This document shows positions 1 to 10,267 of a stretch of 64,000 bases of DNA, one piece after another. Both the position numbers and the translations under genes were made by a program. The notes under the pieces were generated by a model. That model was not told where the DNA came from. It worked only from the letters and a program-made list of their open reading frames with translations, and made no database searches. The stretch is from Methylotenera oryzisoli (GTDB lineage Bacteria; Pseudomonadota; Gammaproteobacteria; Burkholderiales; Methylophilaceae). The stretch's first letter is position 1. Each line of letters opens with the position of its first letter. The stretch spans positions 1 to 64,000 of the forward strand of contig CAMDTL010000007.1 in NCBI GenBank assembly GCA_945907735.1, in the 5' to 3' direction.

Positions 1-801
1 GTAAAAATCAAAAATTGATCGCTCACCCTGGTAATGATAAAGCGGCTGCACCGCCTTTGCCACGTAGAGCTCGGCAAATTCTTTTAGCTGCTCATAAGTC
101 GCTTTGGAATCCACGCGTATGCTCACCGTTTGGTCATTCACCACATCTCGCAACATTCTTCTAGGTAAGCTTAAATCGTAAAAAACCAACGATCTTTCAT
201 CGGAATTTTTACTATCCCGCTGAATTTTTTTCCACACTTTTTGCAGATACTCAATATCAGCCAGCAACTCGGCATCACTCGCGGCTTCACTCATGGTGCG
301 GATAATAAAACCGCCTGTTCGCTGCTCTGGTAACAGCCCCAGCAGGCGGTTACGCAAGTGCTCGCGCTCTTCTTCATTTTCAATGCGCTGTGAAACACCG
401 ATGTGATTATGCTGCGGCAAAAATACTAAAAATCGCCCCGCGATGCTAATTTCCGTAGTTAAGCGCGCACCCTTGGTGCTAATCGGCTCTTTAATCACCT
501 GCACAATGATAGATTGCCCTTCGCGCAACACTTCTTGAATCGGCCGCTCAGTTTGCGGCTCACCATCGATATGGCACTCCATAATATCCGTCGCATGCAG
601 AAATGCCGCGCGTTGCAGGCCGATTTCCACAAACGCCGATTGCATGCCTGGCAACACGCGACACACGGTGCCACGATAAATATTGCCGACCATGCCCAGC
701 GACGAGCTGCGCTCAATATGCAGCTCTTGCGCGATACCGCGCTCCATCACCGCAACCCGCACTTCTTGCGGCGTGACATTAATTAAAATCTCTTGTCCCA
801 A
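1..801 (-). CDS. rng: Ribonuclease G (N-terminal part, runs off the left window edge)
   Basis: Reverse-strand open frame starting TTG at 801: (L)GQEILINVTPQEVRVAVMERGIAQELHIERSSSLGMVGNIYRGTVCRVLPGMQSAFVEIGLQRAAFLH..., the RNase E/G S1-domain signature; follows maf by 2 nt. Missing from the supplied ORF track (no ATG, no stop in window). Confidence 0.93.
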   Translation of the reverse strand, partial: MGQEILINVTPQEVRVAVMERGIAQELHIERSSSLGMVGNIYRGTVCRVLPGMQSAFVEIGLQRAAFLHATDIMECHIDGEPQTERPIQEVLREGQSIIVQVIKEPISTKGARLTTEISIAGRFLVFLPQHNHIGVSQRIENEEEREHLRNRLLGLLPEQRTGGFIIRTMSEAASDAELLADIEYLQKVWKKIQRDSKNSDERSLVFYDLSLPRRMLRDVVNDQTVSIRVDSKATYEQLKEFAELYVAKAVQPLYHYQGERSIFDFY

Positions 802-803
802 AT

Positions 804-1379
804 TTACACCTTAAATTTTTCTAAAAGCAGCGCTGTTTCGTGTACTGGCAAACCCATCACACCCGTATAACTACCCTCAATGCGTGTTATCCAATTGCCC
901 GCCAAGCCTTGTATGGCATAGCTTCCCGCCTTATCTTTCGGCTCACCTGTTGCGATGTATTGCCTTATCATAGCATCGGTGAGCGGCATCATCGTCACTT
1001 GTGTAGTATTTAATGCGCACTCAATTTTGCCATTAAACGCTAGTGCAACCGCTGTGTGCACTTGGTGTGTGCTGCCAGATAATTTTTTAAGTATATTGAG
1101 TGCGTCTGCGTTAGACTCAGGTTTACCGAATATTTGCATGCTCAATGCTACTGTCGTATCTGCCGCCAAAATGGGCAAATCTGCATGTTTTCCTTGCAAA
1201 TTTTTAAGCGTAGCCAGCGCTTTTTGCTCGGCCAAACGCAGCACATAATCAGTGGGCGATTCATTCGCATATACCTGCTCATTAATATCGGCAGGCACTA
1301 CAAGGCAATCAATATGCATTTGTTTTAAAATCGTAACGCGACGTGGGCTTTGTGAAGCCAATATAATCTTCTTGAACAT
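804..1379 (-). CDS. maf: Maf family nucleotide pyrophosphatase
   Basis: MFKKIILASQSPRRVTILKQMHID... LASQSPRR motif of Maf proteins. Confidence 0.93.
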   Translation of the reverse strand: MFKKIILASQSPRRVTILKQMHIDCLVVPADINEQVYANESPTDYVLRLAEQKALATLKNLQGKHADLPILAADTTVALSMQIFGKPESNADALNILKKLSGSTHQVHTAVALAFNGKIECALNTTQVTMMPLTDAMIRQYIATGEPKDKAGSYAIQGLAGNWITRIEGSYTGVMGLPVHETALLLEKFKV

Positions 1380-1486
1380 CCGCTTACTTTAATTGACTAG
1401 TTGAGTTTTTCAAAACGGAAAGTGTCTTATTCCCGCAACTCGTAGCTTAGCGTAAAATAGACACATTAATCCAAAAGAATTTTTCA

Positions 1487-1939
1487 GTGAAAAAAACACA
1501 ATTCAAGCCCAATACCACCGTCGCGGCAATTATCGAGCAAAACGGCAAGTTTTTGCTGGTGGAAGAAAGCACCGACCGCGGCAACCGATTTAATCAACCT
1601 GCAGGGCATTTAGAAGATGGCGAAACCATCATTCAAGCCGTCATCCGCGAAACCATGGAAGAATCGGCTTACCAGTTCACGCCCGAATATTTATTGGGCG
1701 TTTACCACTGGAAGCACCCGCACAACGACACCACTTATTTGCGCTTTGCCTTTGTTGGTAAGGTGGGTTTGCATTACCCCATGCAAGAACTGGACGACGG
1801 CATTGTACAAGCGGTATGGATGGATATGGACGAAATTCGTGATAAGCAAAACTTGATGCGTAGCCCGCAAGTGTTGGCCTGTTTTGAAGATTATTTAGCA
1901 GGTAAACGCTATCCGCTTGAAGTGATGACGCATCTATGA
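1487..1939 (+). CDS. nudJ: NUDIX hydrolase, NudJ-like phosphatase
   Basis: Nudix box [21 protein letters not shown]; overlaps the mnmA start by 4 nt (ATGA). Confidence 0.85.
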   Translation: MKKTQFKPNTTVAAIIEQNGKFLLVEESTDRGNRFNQPAGHLEDGETIIQAVIRETMEESAYQFTPEYLLGVYHWKHPHNDTTYLRFAFVGKVGLHYPMQELDDGIVQAVWMDMDEIRDKQNLMRSPQVLACFEDYLAGKRYPLEVMTHL

Positions 1940-3027
1940 AAAAACGCGTAGTGGTTGGACTATCGGGCGGCGTCGACTCTAGCGTCACCGCCATGTTACT
2001 CAAGCAACAAGGTTATGAAGTCATCGGCCTATTCATGAAAAATTGGGAAGACGATGATGACGATGAATATTGCTCGTCCAAACAAGATTTAATTGATGCA
2101 GTTTCGGTAGCTGATAAAATTGGTATTGATATTGAAGCGGTGAACTTTAGCAAGGAATATAAAGACCGTGTGTTTGCCAATTTTTTAAGCGAATATGAAG
2201 CTGGGCGCACGCCCAACCCAGATATTTTATGCAATGCCGAGATTAAATTTAAAGCCTTTCTCGACCACGCCATGAGTTTGGGCGCAGATTTAATCGCCAC
2301 TGGCCATTACGCGCAAGTGCGTGAAAATCCGCTAAAACCTGGGCTGTTTCAACTGATGAAAGCTGACGACGGTAGCAAAGACCAAAGTTATTTTCTCTAT
2401 CGTCTAAACCAAGCACAGTTGAGCAAGACTTTGTTTCCATTGGGGCAATATTTAAAAACAGAAGTGCGCGAAATGGCGCGCAAAGCGGGTTTAATCAACG
2501 CCGAGAAAAAAGATTCCACTGGTATTTGTTTTATCGGTGAGCGGCCGTTTCAAGAATTTTTACAACGCTATTTACCAAAACAACCTGGCGACATTAAAAC
2601 GCCAGAAGGCAAACTGGTTGGCGCACACGACGGTTTAATGTATTACACCTTAGGTCAACGCCAAGGCTTAAAAATCGGCGGCAGCCGCGAGAGCAATGGC
2701 GAGCCGTGGTTTGTGGCGGCTAAAGACATGCATAAAAATGAACTGATTGTGGTACAAGGTCATGCACATCCGCTGCTGCAAAGCGATGGCTTAATTGCCA
2801 GTCAACTGACGTGGATAGATGACACAGACCCAAAAACCAACTGGGTATACGCTGCTAAAACGCGCTACCGCCAACCTGATGCGCCATGCGAAATTGATGC
2901 TTTAGATAAAGAAAATGTCACTGTAAAATTTGGCCAAAAACAATGGGCAGTGACTCCCGGGCAAAGCGCTGTGGTGTATGAAAGCAATGTGTGTCTAGGC
3001 GGTGGTATTATTACGGCTTCAATTTAG
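1936..3027 (+). CDS. mnmA: tRNA-specific 2-thiouridylase MnmA
   Basis: [41 protein letters not shown]..., PP-loop SGGVDSS. Confidence 0.96.
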   Translation: MKKRVVVGLSGGVDSSVTAMLLKQQGYEVIGLFMKNWEDDDDDEYCSSKQDLIDAVSVADKIGIDIEAVNFSKEYKDRVFANFLSEYEAGRTPNPDILCNAEIKFKAFLDHAMSLGADLIATGHYAQVRENPLKPGLFQLMKADDGSKDQSYFLYRLNQAQLSKTLFPLGQYLKTEVREMARKAGLINAEKKDSTGICFIGERPFQEFLQRYLPKQPGDIKTPEGKLVGAHDGLMYYTLGQRQGLKIGGSRESNGEPWFVAAKDMHKNELIVVQGHAHPLLQSDGLIASQLTWIDDTDPKTNWVYAAKTRYRQPDAPCEIDALDKENVTVKFGQKQWAVTPGQSAVVYESNVCLGGGIITASI

Positions 3028-3030
3028 TGA

Positions 3031-3140
3031 AGGTGCTAGTCGGGAGTAACCCGACACCTAATTACACCCTGCGCCGATGGCTTTCAGCGGCGCTAAGACC
3101 GAAGGAAACTAGCGGCAGCGGGCTAGCTTTTTTATTTTTG
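3031..3140 (+). ncRNA. Candidate structured small RNA or mnmA 3'-UTR RNA with intrinsic terminator
   Basis: Three consecutive inverted repeats (AGGT..GTCGGG-AGTAA-CCCGAC-ACCT; GCGCCG-N11-CGGCGC; CTAGC-N8-GCTAG) ending in CTTTTTTATTTTT. Confidence 0.4.
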
Positions 3141-3169
3141 TACTTTCTATCAATTAATCATCTTTATTC

Positions 3170-3778
3170 TCATACTGCTGGCATCGTCTGCTTAAAACTC
3201 GGTCTTTTCACCAGCAAACTATAATGCTTCGCCAAGTTAGGATAACTATCTTGCCAATTCAATTGTTTAAAGCGCAAATCCACATAACCCAACATACAGC
3301 CAACCGCAATATCCGCCAGGCTAAACGTCTCATTCACGCACCATTTTTTCTTATAAATATCCAAATTCATCACTTCTAAACCAAGCATCACTTTGCCAAG
3401 TTGCTTGTCAATATTGGCTGGAGATTGCTGCTCTGGCGGACGACGACCTTCTAACATAGCGGCGATGGCCGCGTCACTTATACCATCTGCCAAAGCTTCC
3501 CAGCGGCGCACACTCACTCTGGCGTTATGATCTTGCGGAATTAAACGCGCAACTGGTGTATGAAAATCTAAATATTCCACAATCACGCGCGAATCGTACA
3601 AACTATCACCATCGTCCAAAATAAGCACGGGGATTTTGCCGAGCGGATTGTGCGGCTTAAGGGGCGAATCGGGCGCACCTAACACCACCTCTTGCAACAC
3701 TAAATCGATATGCTTTTCGAGCGCAACAATGCGTACTTTTCGGGCGTAAGGGCTGTTTGGCGAATATAAAAGTTTCAT
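3170..3778 (-). CDS. Glutathione S-transferase family protein
   Basis: MKLLYSPNSPYARKVRIVALEKHIDLVLQEV...; GST N-terminal thioredoxin fold pattern; start taken at 3778 rather than the ORF-track 3835. Confidence 0.88.
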   Translation of the reverse strand: MKLLYSPNSPYARKVRIVALEKHIDLVLQEVVLGAPDSPLKPHNPLGKIPVLILDDGDSLYDSRVIVEYLDFHTPVARLIPQDHNARVSVRRWEALADGISDAAIAAMLEGRRPPEQQSPANIDKQLGKVMLGLEVMNLDIYKKKWCVNETFSLADIAVGCMLGYVDLRFKQLNWQDSYPNLAKHYSLLVKRPSFKQTMPAV

Positions 3779-3825
3779 AAGATTTGTGTGCGTTCCTAGT
3801 GGTTTATCTGCATTATAATAGAAAC

Positions 3826-4725
3826 ATGCGCTCATCTACATCCGCACCCTTATTCACGCAACAATATCCACGCGGCGGACAGGCTTTTAATGAGCTAGTT
3901 AGCCGCAATGTGACGCTAGCATTGGTGGAAGACATTGGGATCGGCGATTTAACTGCACAGCTTATTCCCACGAATCAAAACGCTGAAGCGACGATTATTT
4001 CGCGCGAAAATGCGATTATTTGTGGGCAAGATTGGGTGAACACGTGTTTTCACCAACTCGATAACAACATGCAAATAAAATGGCAGGTGAGCGAAGGTGA
4101 AAAAATCGCTGCCAACCAATTGCTGTGCGAGATTTCTGGCAATGCGCGTGCATTATTAACAGCCGAGCGTTGCGCTTTAAATTTTTTGCAAACGCTTTCT
4201 GCTGTCGCCACACAAACGCGCGCCTATGTAGATGCGATTGCTGGCACAAAAACGCAAATTTTAGATACCCGCAAAACGTTGCCTGGCTTGCATTTGGCGC
4301 AAAAATACGCAGTCACCGTGGGCGGCGGATTTAATCAGCGGCTGGCTTTGTATGATGGCATTTTAATTAAAGAGAATCACATTGTTTCTGCTAAAGGCAC
4401 TGCCATGCAGACCAATATCCATGCGGTTATCAGACATGCTTTAACATTAAATTCTGGCGTAAATATTCAAATTGAAGTTGAAAATTTAGATGAACTCACG
4501 CAGGCTTTAGACGCAGACGCAACCAGTATTTTGCTGGATAACTTCACATTATCTGATATGAAAAAAGCTGTGAAAATCAACGCTGGGAAAGCGCTACTTG
4601 AAGCTAGCGGCAACGTGGATTTAAACACCGTGCGCAGCATTGCAGAAACAGGCATCGACCGCATTTCTGTCGGCAGCCTCACAAAAAATATCCACGCCAT
4701 TGATTTGTCGATGCGGATCAAATAG
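3826..4725 (+). CDS. nadC: Nicotinate-nucleotide pyrophosphorylase (carboxylating)
   Basis: ILDTRKTLPGLHLAQKYAVTVGGGFNQRLALYDGILIKENH...ISVGSLTKN QPRTase signature; start taken at MRSSTSAP. Confidence 0.95.
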   Translation: MRSSTSAPLFTQQYPRGGQAFNELVSRNVTLALVEDIGIGDLTAQLIPTNQNAEATIISRENAIICGQDWVNTCFHQLDNNMQIKWQVSEGEKIAANQLLCEISGNARALLTAERCALNFLQTLSAVATQTRAYVDAIAGTKTQILDTRKTLPGLHLAQKYAVTVGGGFNQRLALYDGILIKENHIVSAKGTAMQTNIHAVIRHALTLNSGVNIQIEVENLDELTQALDADATSILLDNFTLSDMKKAVKINAGKALLEASGNVDLNTVRSIAETGIDRISVGSLTKNIHAIDLSMRIK

Positions 4726-4727
4726 CA

Positions 4728-5080
4728 TGGATGCAAATATGAAGCCAAACCAAGCCGCCAGCCTCGCTAAATCTAAAACCAAGCTCGGTTTGGTCGATGT
4801 GCTGCGTATGCTGGTGAATGACGGCCGACTGGATAAAGTGCAGGCTGAAAAGCTATATAAAGACCGCAAATTGGATAGCTCGACTCTGCATCCGATTATT
4901 ATTGGCGAGAAAAAATGGAAAGATTTGATCACGCCACATAAATTAATGAATGCAGATTTTTTATCACGCCGGCTAGGATTGATTTTTACCACATCGATCC
5001 GCTAAAACTCGATTTCACCTCGGCCGCGCAAATGGTTTCAAAAGTTTACGCAGAGCATCTCTCTTTAGTTGATTTTGTGC
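4728..5080 (+). pseudogene. Relic of the N-terminal domain of a GspE/PilB-type secretion ATPase
   Basis: TKLGLVDVLRMLVNDGRLDKVQAEKLYKDRKLDSSTLHPIIIGEKKWKDLITPHKLMNADFLSRRLGL then, after an apparent 1-nt deletion at ~4980, DFYHIDPLKLDFTSAAQMVSKVYAEHLSLV; no ATPase domain follows. Confidence 0.7.
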
Positions 5081-5194
5081 TTAAATTAACTTTTCGCGCA
5101 TTTTTTTTGGCACCTTCTATCCCATATCAGCAAAATCCAACCAGAACTTGAGTCTAATTAATCGACCAATTCATTAATTTTTTGTTAATTTTTA

Positions 5195-5280
5195 ACGGTT
5201 TACCAACCGCCTACCTTGACCAAATGCCGTCAAACGGTTAAGGTCTAGGGTTGAACAATAAACCGCAAAAAACCTAGGTA
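5195..5280 (+). promoter_or_regulatory. Structured 5' leader of the ilvBHC operon (candidate attenuator/riboregulator)
   Basis: CGGTT-TACC-AACCG hairpin (5196-5209); CCTA-CCTTGACC (5210-5221) pairs with GGTTAAGG-TC-TAGG (5236-5249); CTAGGGTT (5245-5252) can pair with AACCTAG just upstream of the ATG. Confidence 0.45.
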
Positions 5281-5282
5281 TT

Positions 5283-7022
5283 ATGGATTCACAAGTAAAA
5301 AATACAGCCATCACCGGTGCAGAAATCGTCATTCGCTGCTTAAACGAGGAGAAAGTCAAATTTGTATTTGGCTATCCTGGTGGCGCGGTGCTACACATTT
5401 ACGACGAAATTTATAAGCAAAATGGCTTTAAACATATCCTCGTGCGTCACGAACAAGCGGCTGTGCACGCGGCAGATGCGTTCTCACGCGCAACTGGCGA
5501 AGTAGGTGTAGCACTTGTAACCAGCGGCCCAGGCGCCACCAATGCGGTGACTGGCATCGCTACCGCTTACATGGATTCAATCCCTATTGTAGTAATTAGT
5601 GGTCAAGTGCCGGTGCCTGCAATCGGCATGGATGCTTTTCAAGAAGTCGATATGGTGGGTATAACACGTCCATGCGTAAAGCATAACTTTTTGGTAAAGG
5701 ATGTTAAAGACATCGCCGCAACCATTAAGAAAGCGTTTTATATCGCGGCGACTGGTCGCCCTGGCCCAGTAGTGGTAGATATTCCTAAAGATATTACGGC
5801 GCACTTGGCTGAATTTATTTACCCAAAAACGGTAGAGATGCGCTCGTATAATCCAGTACTGAAAGGCCACAGCGGACAAATTAAAAAAGCCATTAAATTA
5901 CTACTAGAAGCCAAACGCCCGATGATATACACAGGCGGCGGCTTGGTGCTGGGCGATGGCGCTGAGGAGTTAATTAAGCTCGCCCAAACTTTAAATTATC
6001 CAGTGACCAATACACTGATGGGCTTGGGCGGTTACCCCGCTACAGACAAGCAATTTGTCGGCATGTTAGGCATGCACGGCACTTACGAAGCCAATATGGC
6101 GATGCAAAATTGCGATGTACTCATTGCCATTGGTGCGCGCTTTGACGACCGTGTGATTGGCAACCCGACGCATTTTTTAAGCCAAAAACGCACGATTATT
6201 CATATCGATGTTGATCCATCTAGCATCTCGAAACGAGTAAAAGTAGATGTGCCGATTGTTGGCCACGTCAAGTCCGTGCTGCTTGAAATGAACGAAGTTT
6301 TAAAGGCAGAAGACACTAAAAACGATATTAGCAAATGGTGGAAACAAATCGACGAATGGCGTGGTGTAAAATCGCTGCTGTACAAAAATTCTGACACCGT
6401 CATCAAACCACAATACGTGATTGAAAAACTGTGGGAAGTGACCAAAGGCGACGCTTACGTCACCTCTGACGTAGGACAACACCAAATGTGGGCAGCACAA
6501 TACTATAAATTTGATAAACCACGTCGCTGGATAAACTCTGGCGGCTTAGGCACCATGGGCGTGGGCTTGCCTTATGCTATGGGTTGCCAATTTGCAGATA
6601 AAAATGCACAAGTGGCATGCGTGACAGGCGAAGGTAGCATCCAGATGAATATTCAGGAGCTTTCAACCTGCGCGCAATATGGCTTGCCGATTAAAGTGAT
6701 TTTATTAAACAATCGCTACTTAGGCATGGTACGCCAATGGCAAGAGTTCTTTTACGAGAACCGCTACTCAGAATCGTACATGGATAGTCTACCCGACTTT
6801 GTTAAGTTGGCAGAATCTTACGGCCACATTGGTATGCAAATCACCAATCCATCAGACGTGGAAGGTGCATTGAAAGAGGCGTTTGCCAAAAAAGATAAAT
6901 TTGTGTTTATGGATTTTATCACCGACCAAGACGAAAACGTGTTCCCGATGATTGCGAATGGTAAAGGATTGTCGGAAATGATTATGGGCAAAGACAACAA
7001 GCACAGAGAGGAGTTGGAATAA
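5283..7022 (+). CDS. ilvB: Acetolactate synthase large subunit
   Basis: TPP-dependent AHAS: GAEIVIRCLNEEKVKFVFGYPGGAVLHIYDEIY... Confidence 0.95.
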   Translation: MDSQVKNTAITGAEIVIRCLNEEKVKFVFGYPGGAVLHIYDEIYKQNGFKHILVRHEQAAVHAADAFSRATGEVGVALVTSGPGATNAVTGIATAYMDSIPIVVISGQVPVPAIGMDAFQEVDMVGITRPCVKHNFLVKDVKDIAATIKKAFYIAATGRPGPVVVDIPKDITAHLAEFIYPKTVEMRSYNPVLKGHSGQIKKAIKLLLEAKRPMIYTGGGLVLGDGAEELIKLAQTLNYPVTNTLMGLGGYPATDKQFVGMLGMHGTYEANMAMQNCDVLIAIGARFDDRVIGNPTHFLSQKRTIIHIDVDPSSISKRVKVDVPIVGHVKSVLLEMNEVLKAEDTKNDISKWWKQIDEWRGVKSLLYKNSDTVIKPQYVIEKLWEVTKGDAYVTSDVGQHQMWAAQYYKFDKPRRWINSGGLGTMGVGLPYAMGCQFADKNAQVACVTGEGSIQMNIQELSTCAQYGLPIKVILLNNRYLGMVRQWQEFFYENRYSESYMDSLPDFVKLAESYGHIGMQITNPSDVEGALKEAFAKKDKFVFMDFITDQDENVFPMIANGKGLSEMIMGKDNKHREELE

Positions 7023-7514
7023 ATGAAACATATTATTTCAATTCTTATCGAAAACGAGGCAGGCGCCTTGTCACGCGTGGCGGGCTTATTTTCGGCACGC
7101 GGTTATAATATTGAATCGCTCACCGTAGCCGCAACCGAGGATGCCACCATGTCGCGCATGACTATTGTCACCAGCGGATCGGATGAAGTCATCGAGCAAA
7201 TTATCAAGCAGCTCAATAAATTGGTCGACGTGGTTAAAGTGATAGATTTAAATGACGGCAAATTTATTGAACGCGAACTGATGCTGGTGAAAGTAAAGGC
7301 CACCGCGCAATACCGCGAAGAGATGAAGCGTATGTGCGATATATTCCGTGGCCGTATTATCGACGTGGCGGACGGCAGTTTTACCATAGAGCTTACCGGC
7401 TCTGGCAGCAAATTAGATGCTTTTATCGAGAGCTTAGACAACACCGCGATTTTAGAAACCGTACGCACAGGCGCGTCTGGCATAGGTCGCGGCGACAGAA
7501 TTTTGAAAGTATAA
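7023..7514 (+). CDS. ilvH: Acetolactate synthase small regulatory subunit
   Basis: MKHIISILIENEAGALSRVAGLFSARGYNIESLTVA ACT domain. Confidence 0.95.
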   Translation: MKHIISILIENEAGALSRVAGLFSARGYNIESLTVAATEDATMSRMTIVTSGSDEVIEQIIKQLNKLVDVVKVIDLNDGKFIERELMLVKVKATAQYREEMKRMCDIFRGRIIDVADGSFTIELTGSGSKLDAFIESLDNTAILETVRTGASGIGRGDRILKV

Positions 7515-7527
7515 TTTTAATAAGTAA

Positions 7528-8565
<1,038 letters not shown>

Positions 8566-8599
8566 CTTGTAGTCGTTAGACGTTAGTTTTGAGTGAATT

Positions 8600-8636
8600 A
8601 AAAAAGGGCAATTCGTTAAACGCTTTGCCTTTTTTT
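8600..8636 (+). terminator. Rho-independent terminator of the ilv operon
   Basis: AAAAAGGGCAA-N13-TTGCCTTTTTTT. Confidence 0.75.
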
Positions 8637-8645
8637 ATATCTCAC

Positions 8646-8673
8646 TGTCATTCCGACAAAAGTCGGAATGACA
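8646..8673. repeat. Short palindromic intergenic repeat (TGTCATTCC type)
   Basis: TGTCATTCCGAC-AAAA-GTCGGAATGACA, perfect 12-bp stem. Confidence 0.8.
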
Positions 8674-8691
8674 AGAGCCTGGAAAATATAA

Positions 8692-9543
8692 TTGAAAATC
8701 AGCATCATCTTACAATATCCGCTCCCCAAGCAAGCATTGACGGTGCTTGCAGGCAAGCTTGCACAAAAAAAATGTGGCAGCTTAACTACTGCTGTGATTG
8801 GCTGGTTTGTGAGGCGTTACCAGGTGAACATGGCAGAAGCGGCAAATGCAGATATTGCAAGCTACGCCAGCTTTAACGAATTTTTCACTCGCCCACTAAA
8901 AGACAACGCCCGCCCACTCGCCAAAGCTGAATTTATCTGCCCGGTGGATGGCGCAATCAGTCAATTTGGCGCAATCGAAAAAGACCAAATTTTTCAAGCA
9001 AAAGGTCACAGCTATTCAACATTGGCAATGCTTGCAGGGCAAAAAAACTTAGCAAAAAAAATTGAAAATGGCAGCTTTGCATGCCTCTATTTAAGTCCTA
9101 AAGATTATCACCGCATTCACATGCCGTGCACTGGTACCTTAAAAAGCATGACCTATGTGCCAGGTGATTTATTCTCCGTTAACCCAAGCACTGCCGCCAA
9201 TGTACCCAATTTATTCGCACGCAACGAGCGCGTAGTGTGTGAATTCGAATCTAAAAAACACGGTACTTTTGTGATGGTGTTGGTTGGCGCAACCATCGTC
9301 GGCAGTATGGCGACAGTTTGGCATGACGCGCCCAATCAAACTGTTAATCCGCCGCGCACTAAAAAAATTCGTACTTGGTCTTATGCTGACAAAAATATCG
9401 TTCTAAAACAAGGTGAGGAGATGGGACACTTTTTACTAGGTTCTACTGTAGTGATGTTGTTTGAAAAGGGCGCATTGCAATTTAATGCCGATTGGCAACC
9501 CGCACGCACGGTCAGCTTGGGTGAAATGATGAGCGCAAACTGA
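8692..9543 (+). CDS. psd: Phosphatidylserine decarboxylase proenzyme
   Basis: Contains FFTRPLKDNARPLA, VDGAISQFG and C-terminal GHFLLGSTVVMLFEKG (processing motif GST); TTG start. Confidence 0.93.
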   Translation: MKISIILQYPLPKQALTVLAGKLAQKKCGSLTTAVIGWFVRRYQVNMAEAANADIASYASFNEFFTRPLKDNARPLAKAEFICPVDGAISQFGAIEKDQIFQAKGHSYSTLAMLAGQKNLAKKIENGSFACLYLSPKDYHRIHMPCTGTLKSMTYVPGDLFSVNPSTAANVPNLFARNERVVCEFESKKHGTFVMVLVGATIVGSMATVWHDAPNQTVNPPRTKKIRTWSYADKNIVLKQGEEMGHFLLGSTVVMLFEKGALQFNADWQPARTVSLGEMMSAN

Positions 9544-9555
9544 ACTATCCCCTCC

Positions 9556-9651
9556 TGTCATTGCGGGCTTGACCTGCAATCTTACCCATTTAAACCAGTC
9601 TAGATGATAAATCAAGTTTCCCTGTACCACGATATGGGGTTCAGCATGGCA
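9556..9651 (-). repeat. TGTCAT...ATGACA bipartite dispersed element (copy A)
   Basis: Reverse complement CATGCTGAACCCCATATCGTGGT...GATTGCAGGTCAAGCCCGCAATGACA aligns with the 11237-11327 element. Confidence 0.7.
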
Positions 9652-9656
9652 GAGAC

Positions 9657-10184
9657 TTACACCAGCTTGGATTGATTTTCTGCTTTTTTAGCATACGAAT
9701 TAGGTTTAATTTTATGATGCAAGTGTGTCGATAACTCATTCAACGCCGTTTTATACACATCGCGCTTAAACTCAATAACATCATCCAGCGGCACCCAATA
9801 ATCGCTCCAGCGCCAAGCGTCAAACTCAGGGTGATCGCTCGCTCGTAAGGAGACATCGGTATCGCGACCGACCATGCGCAATAAATACCAAATTTGTTTT
9901 TGGCCTTTATAGCTACCGCGCCACTCGCGCTTTACCCAGCCACTCGGCACCTCATAGCGCAACCAATCACGCGTGCGCCCTAAAATCTGCACGTGTTGTG
10001 GCTCTAAACCAATTTCTTCCATCAACTCGCGATACATTGCCTGCTCTGGGCTTTCACCGTGATTAATTCCGCCTTGCGGAAACTGCCAAGCATGCTCTCG
10101 TATTCGTTTACCCCAAAAAACTTGGTTGTGTGAGTTACAAAGAATAATCCCCACATTCGGGCGAAATCCATCACGATCTAACAT
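9657..10184 (-). CDS. rppH: RNA pyrophosphohydrolase (Nudix)
   Basis: [60 protein letters not shown]. Confidence 0.95.
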   Translation of the reverse strand: MLDRDGFRPNVGIILCNSHNQVFWGKRIREHAWQFPQGGINHGESPEQAMYRELMEEIGLEPQHVQILGRTRDWLRYEVPSGWVKREWRGSYKGQKQIWYLLRMVGRDTDVSLRASDHPEFDAWRWSDYWVPLDDVIEFKRDVYKTALNELSTHLHHKIKPNSYAKKAENQSKLV

Positions 10185-10267
10185 TTTGCTGCACCTAAAC
10201 TATTTTTTTATTTAATGCCATTTTTTCATATTTTAAGCACTATTGGAAGCACGCATTTGTATCTACA

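Noticed and set aside
2991-3224. 77-aa ORF overlapping the mnmA 3' end
   Set aside because: Covers the hairpin-rich region; translation is not protein-like and a structured RNA/terminator explains the sequence better.
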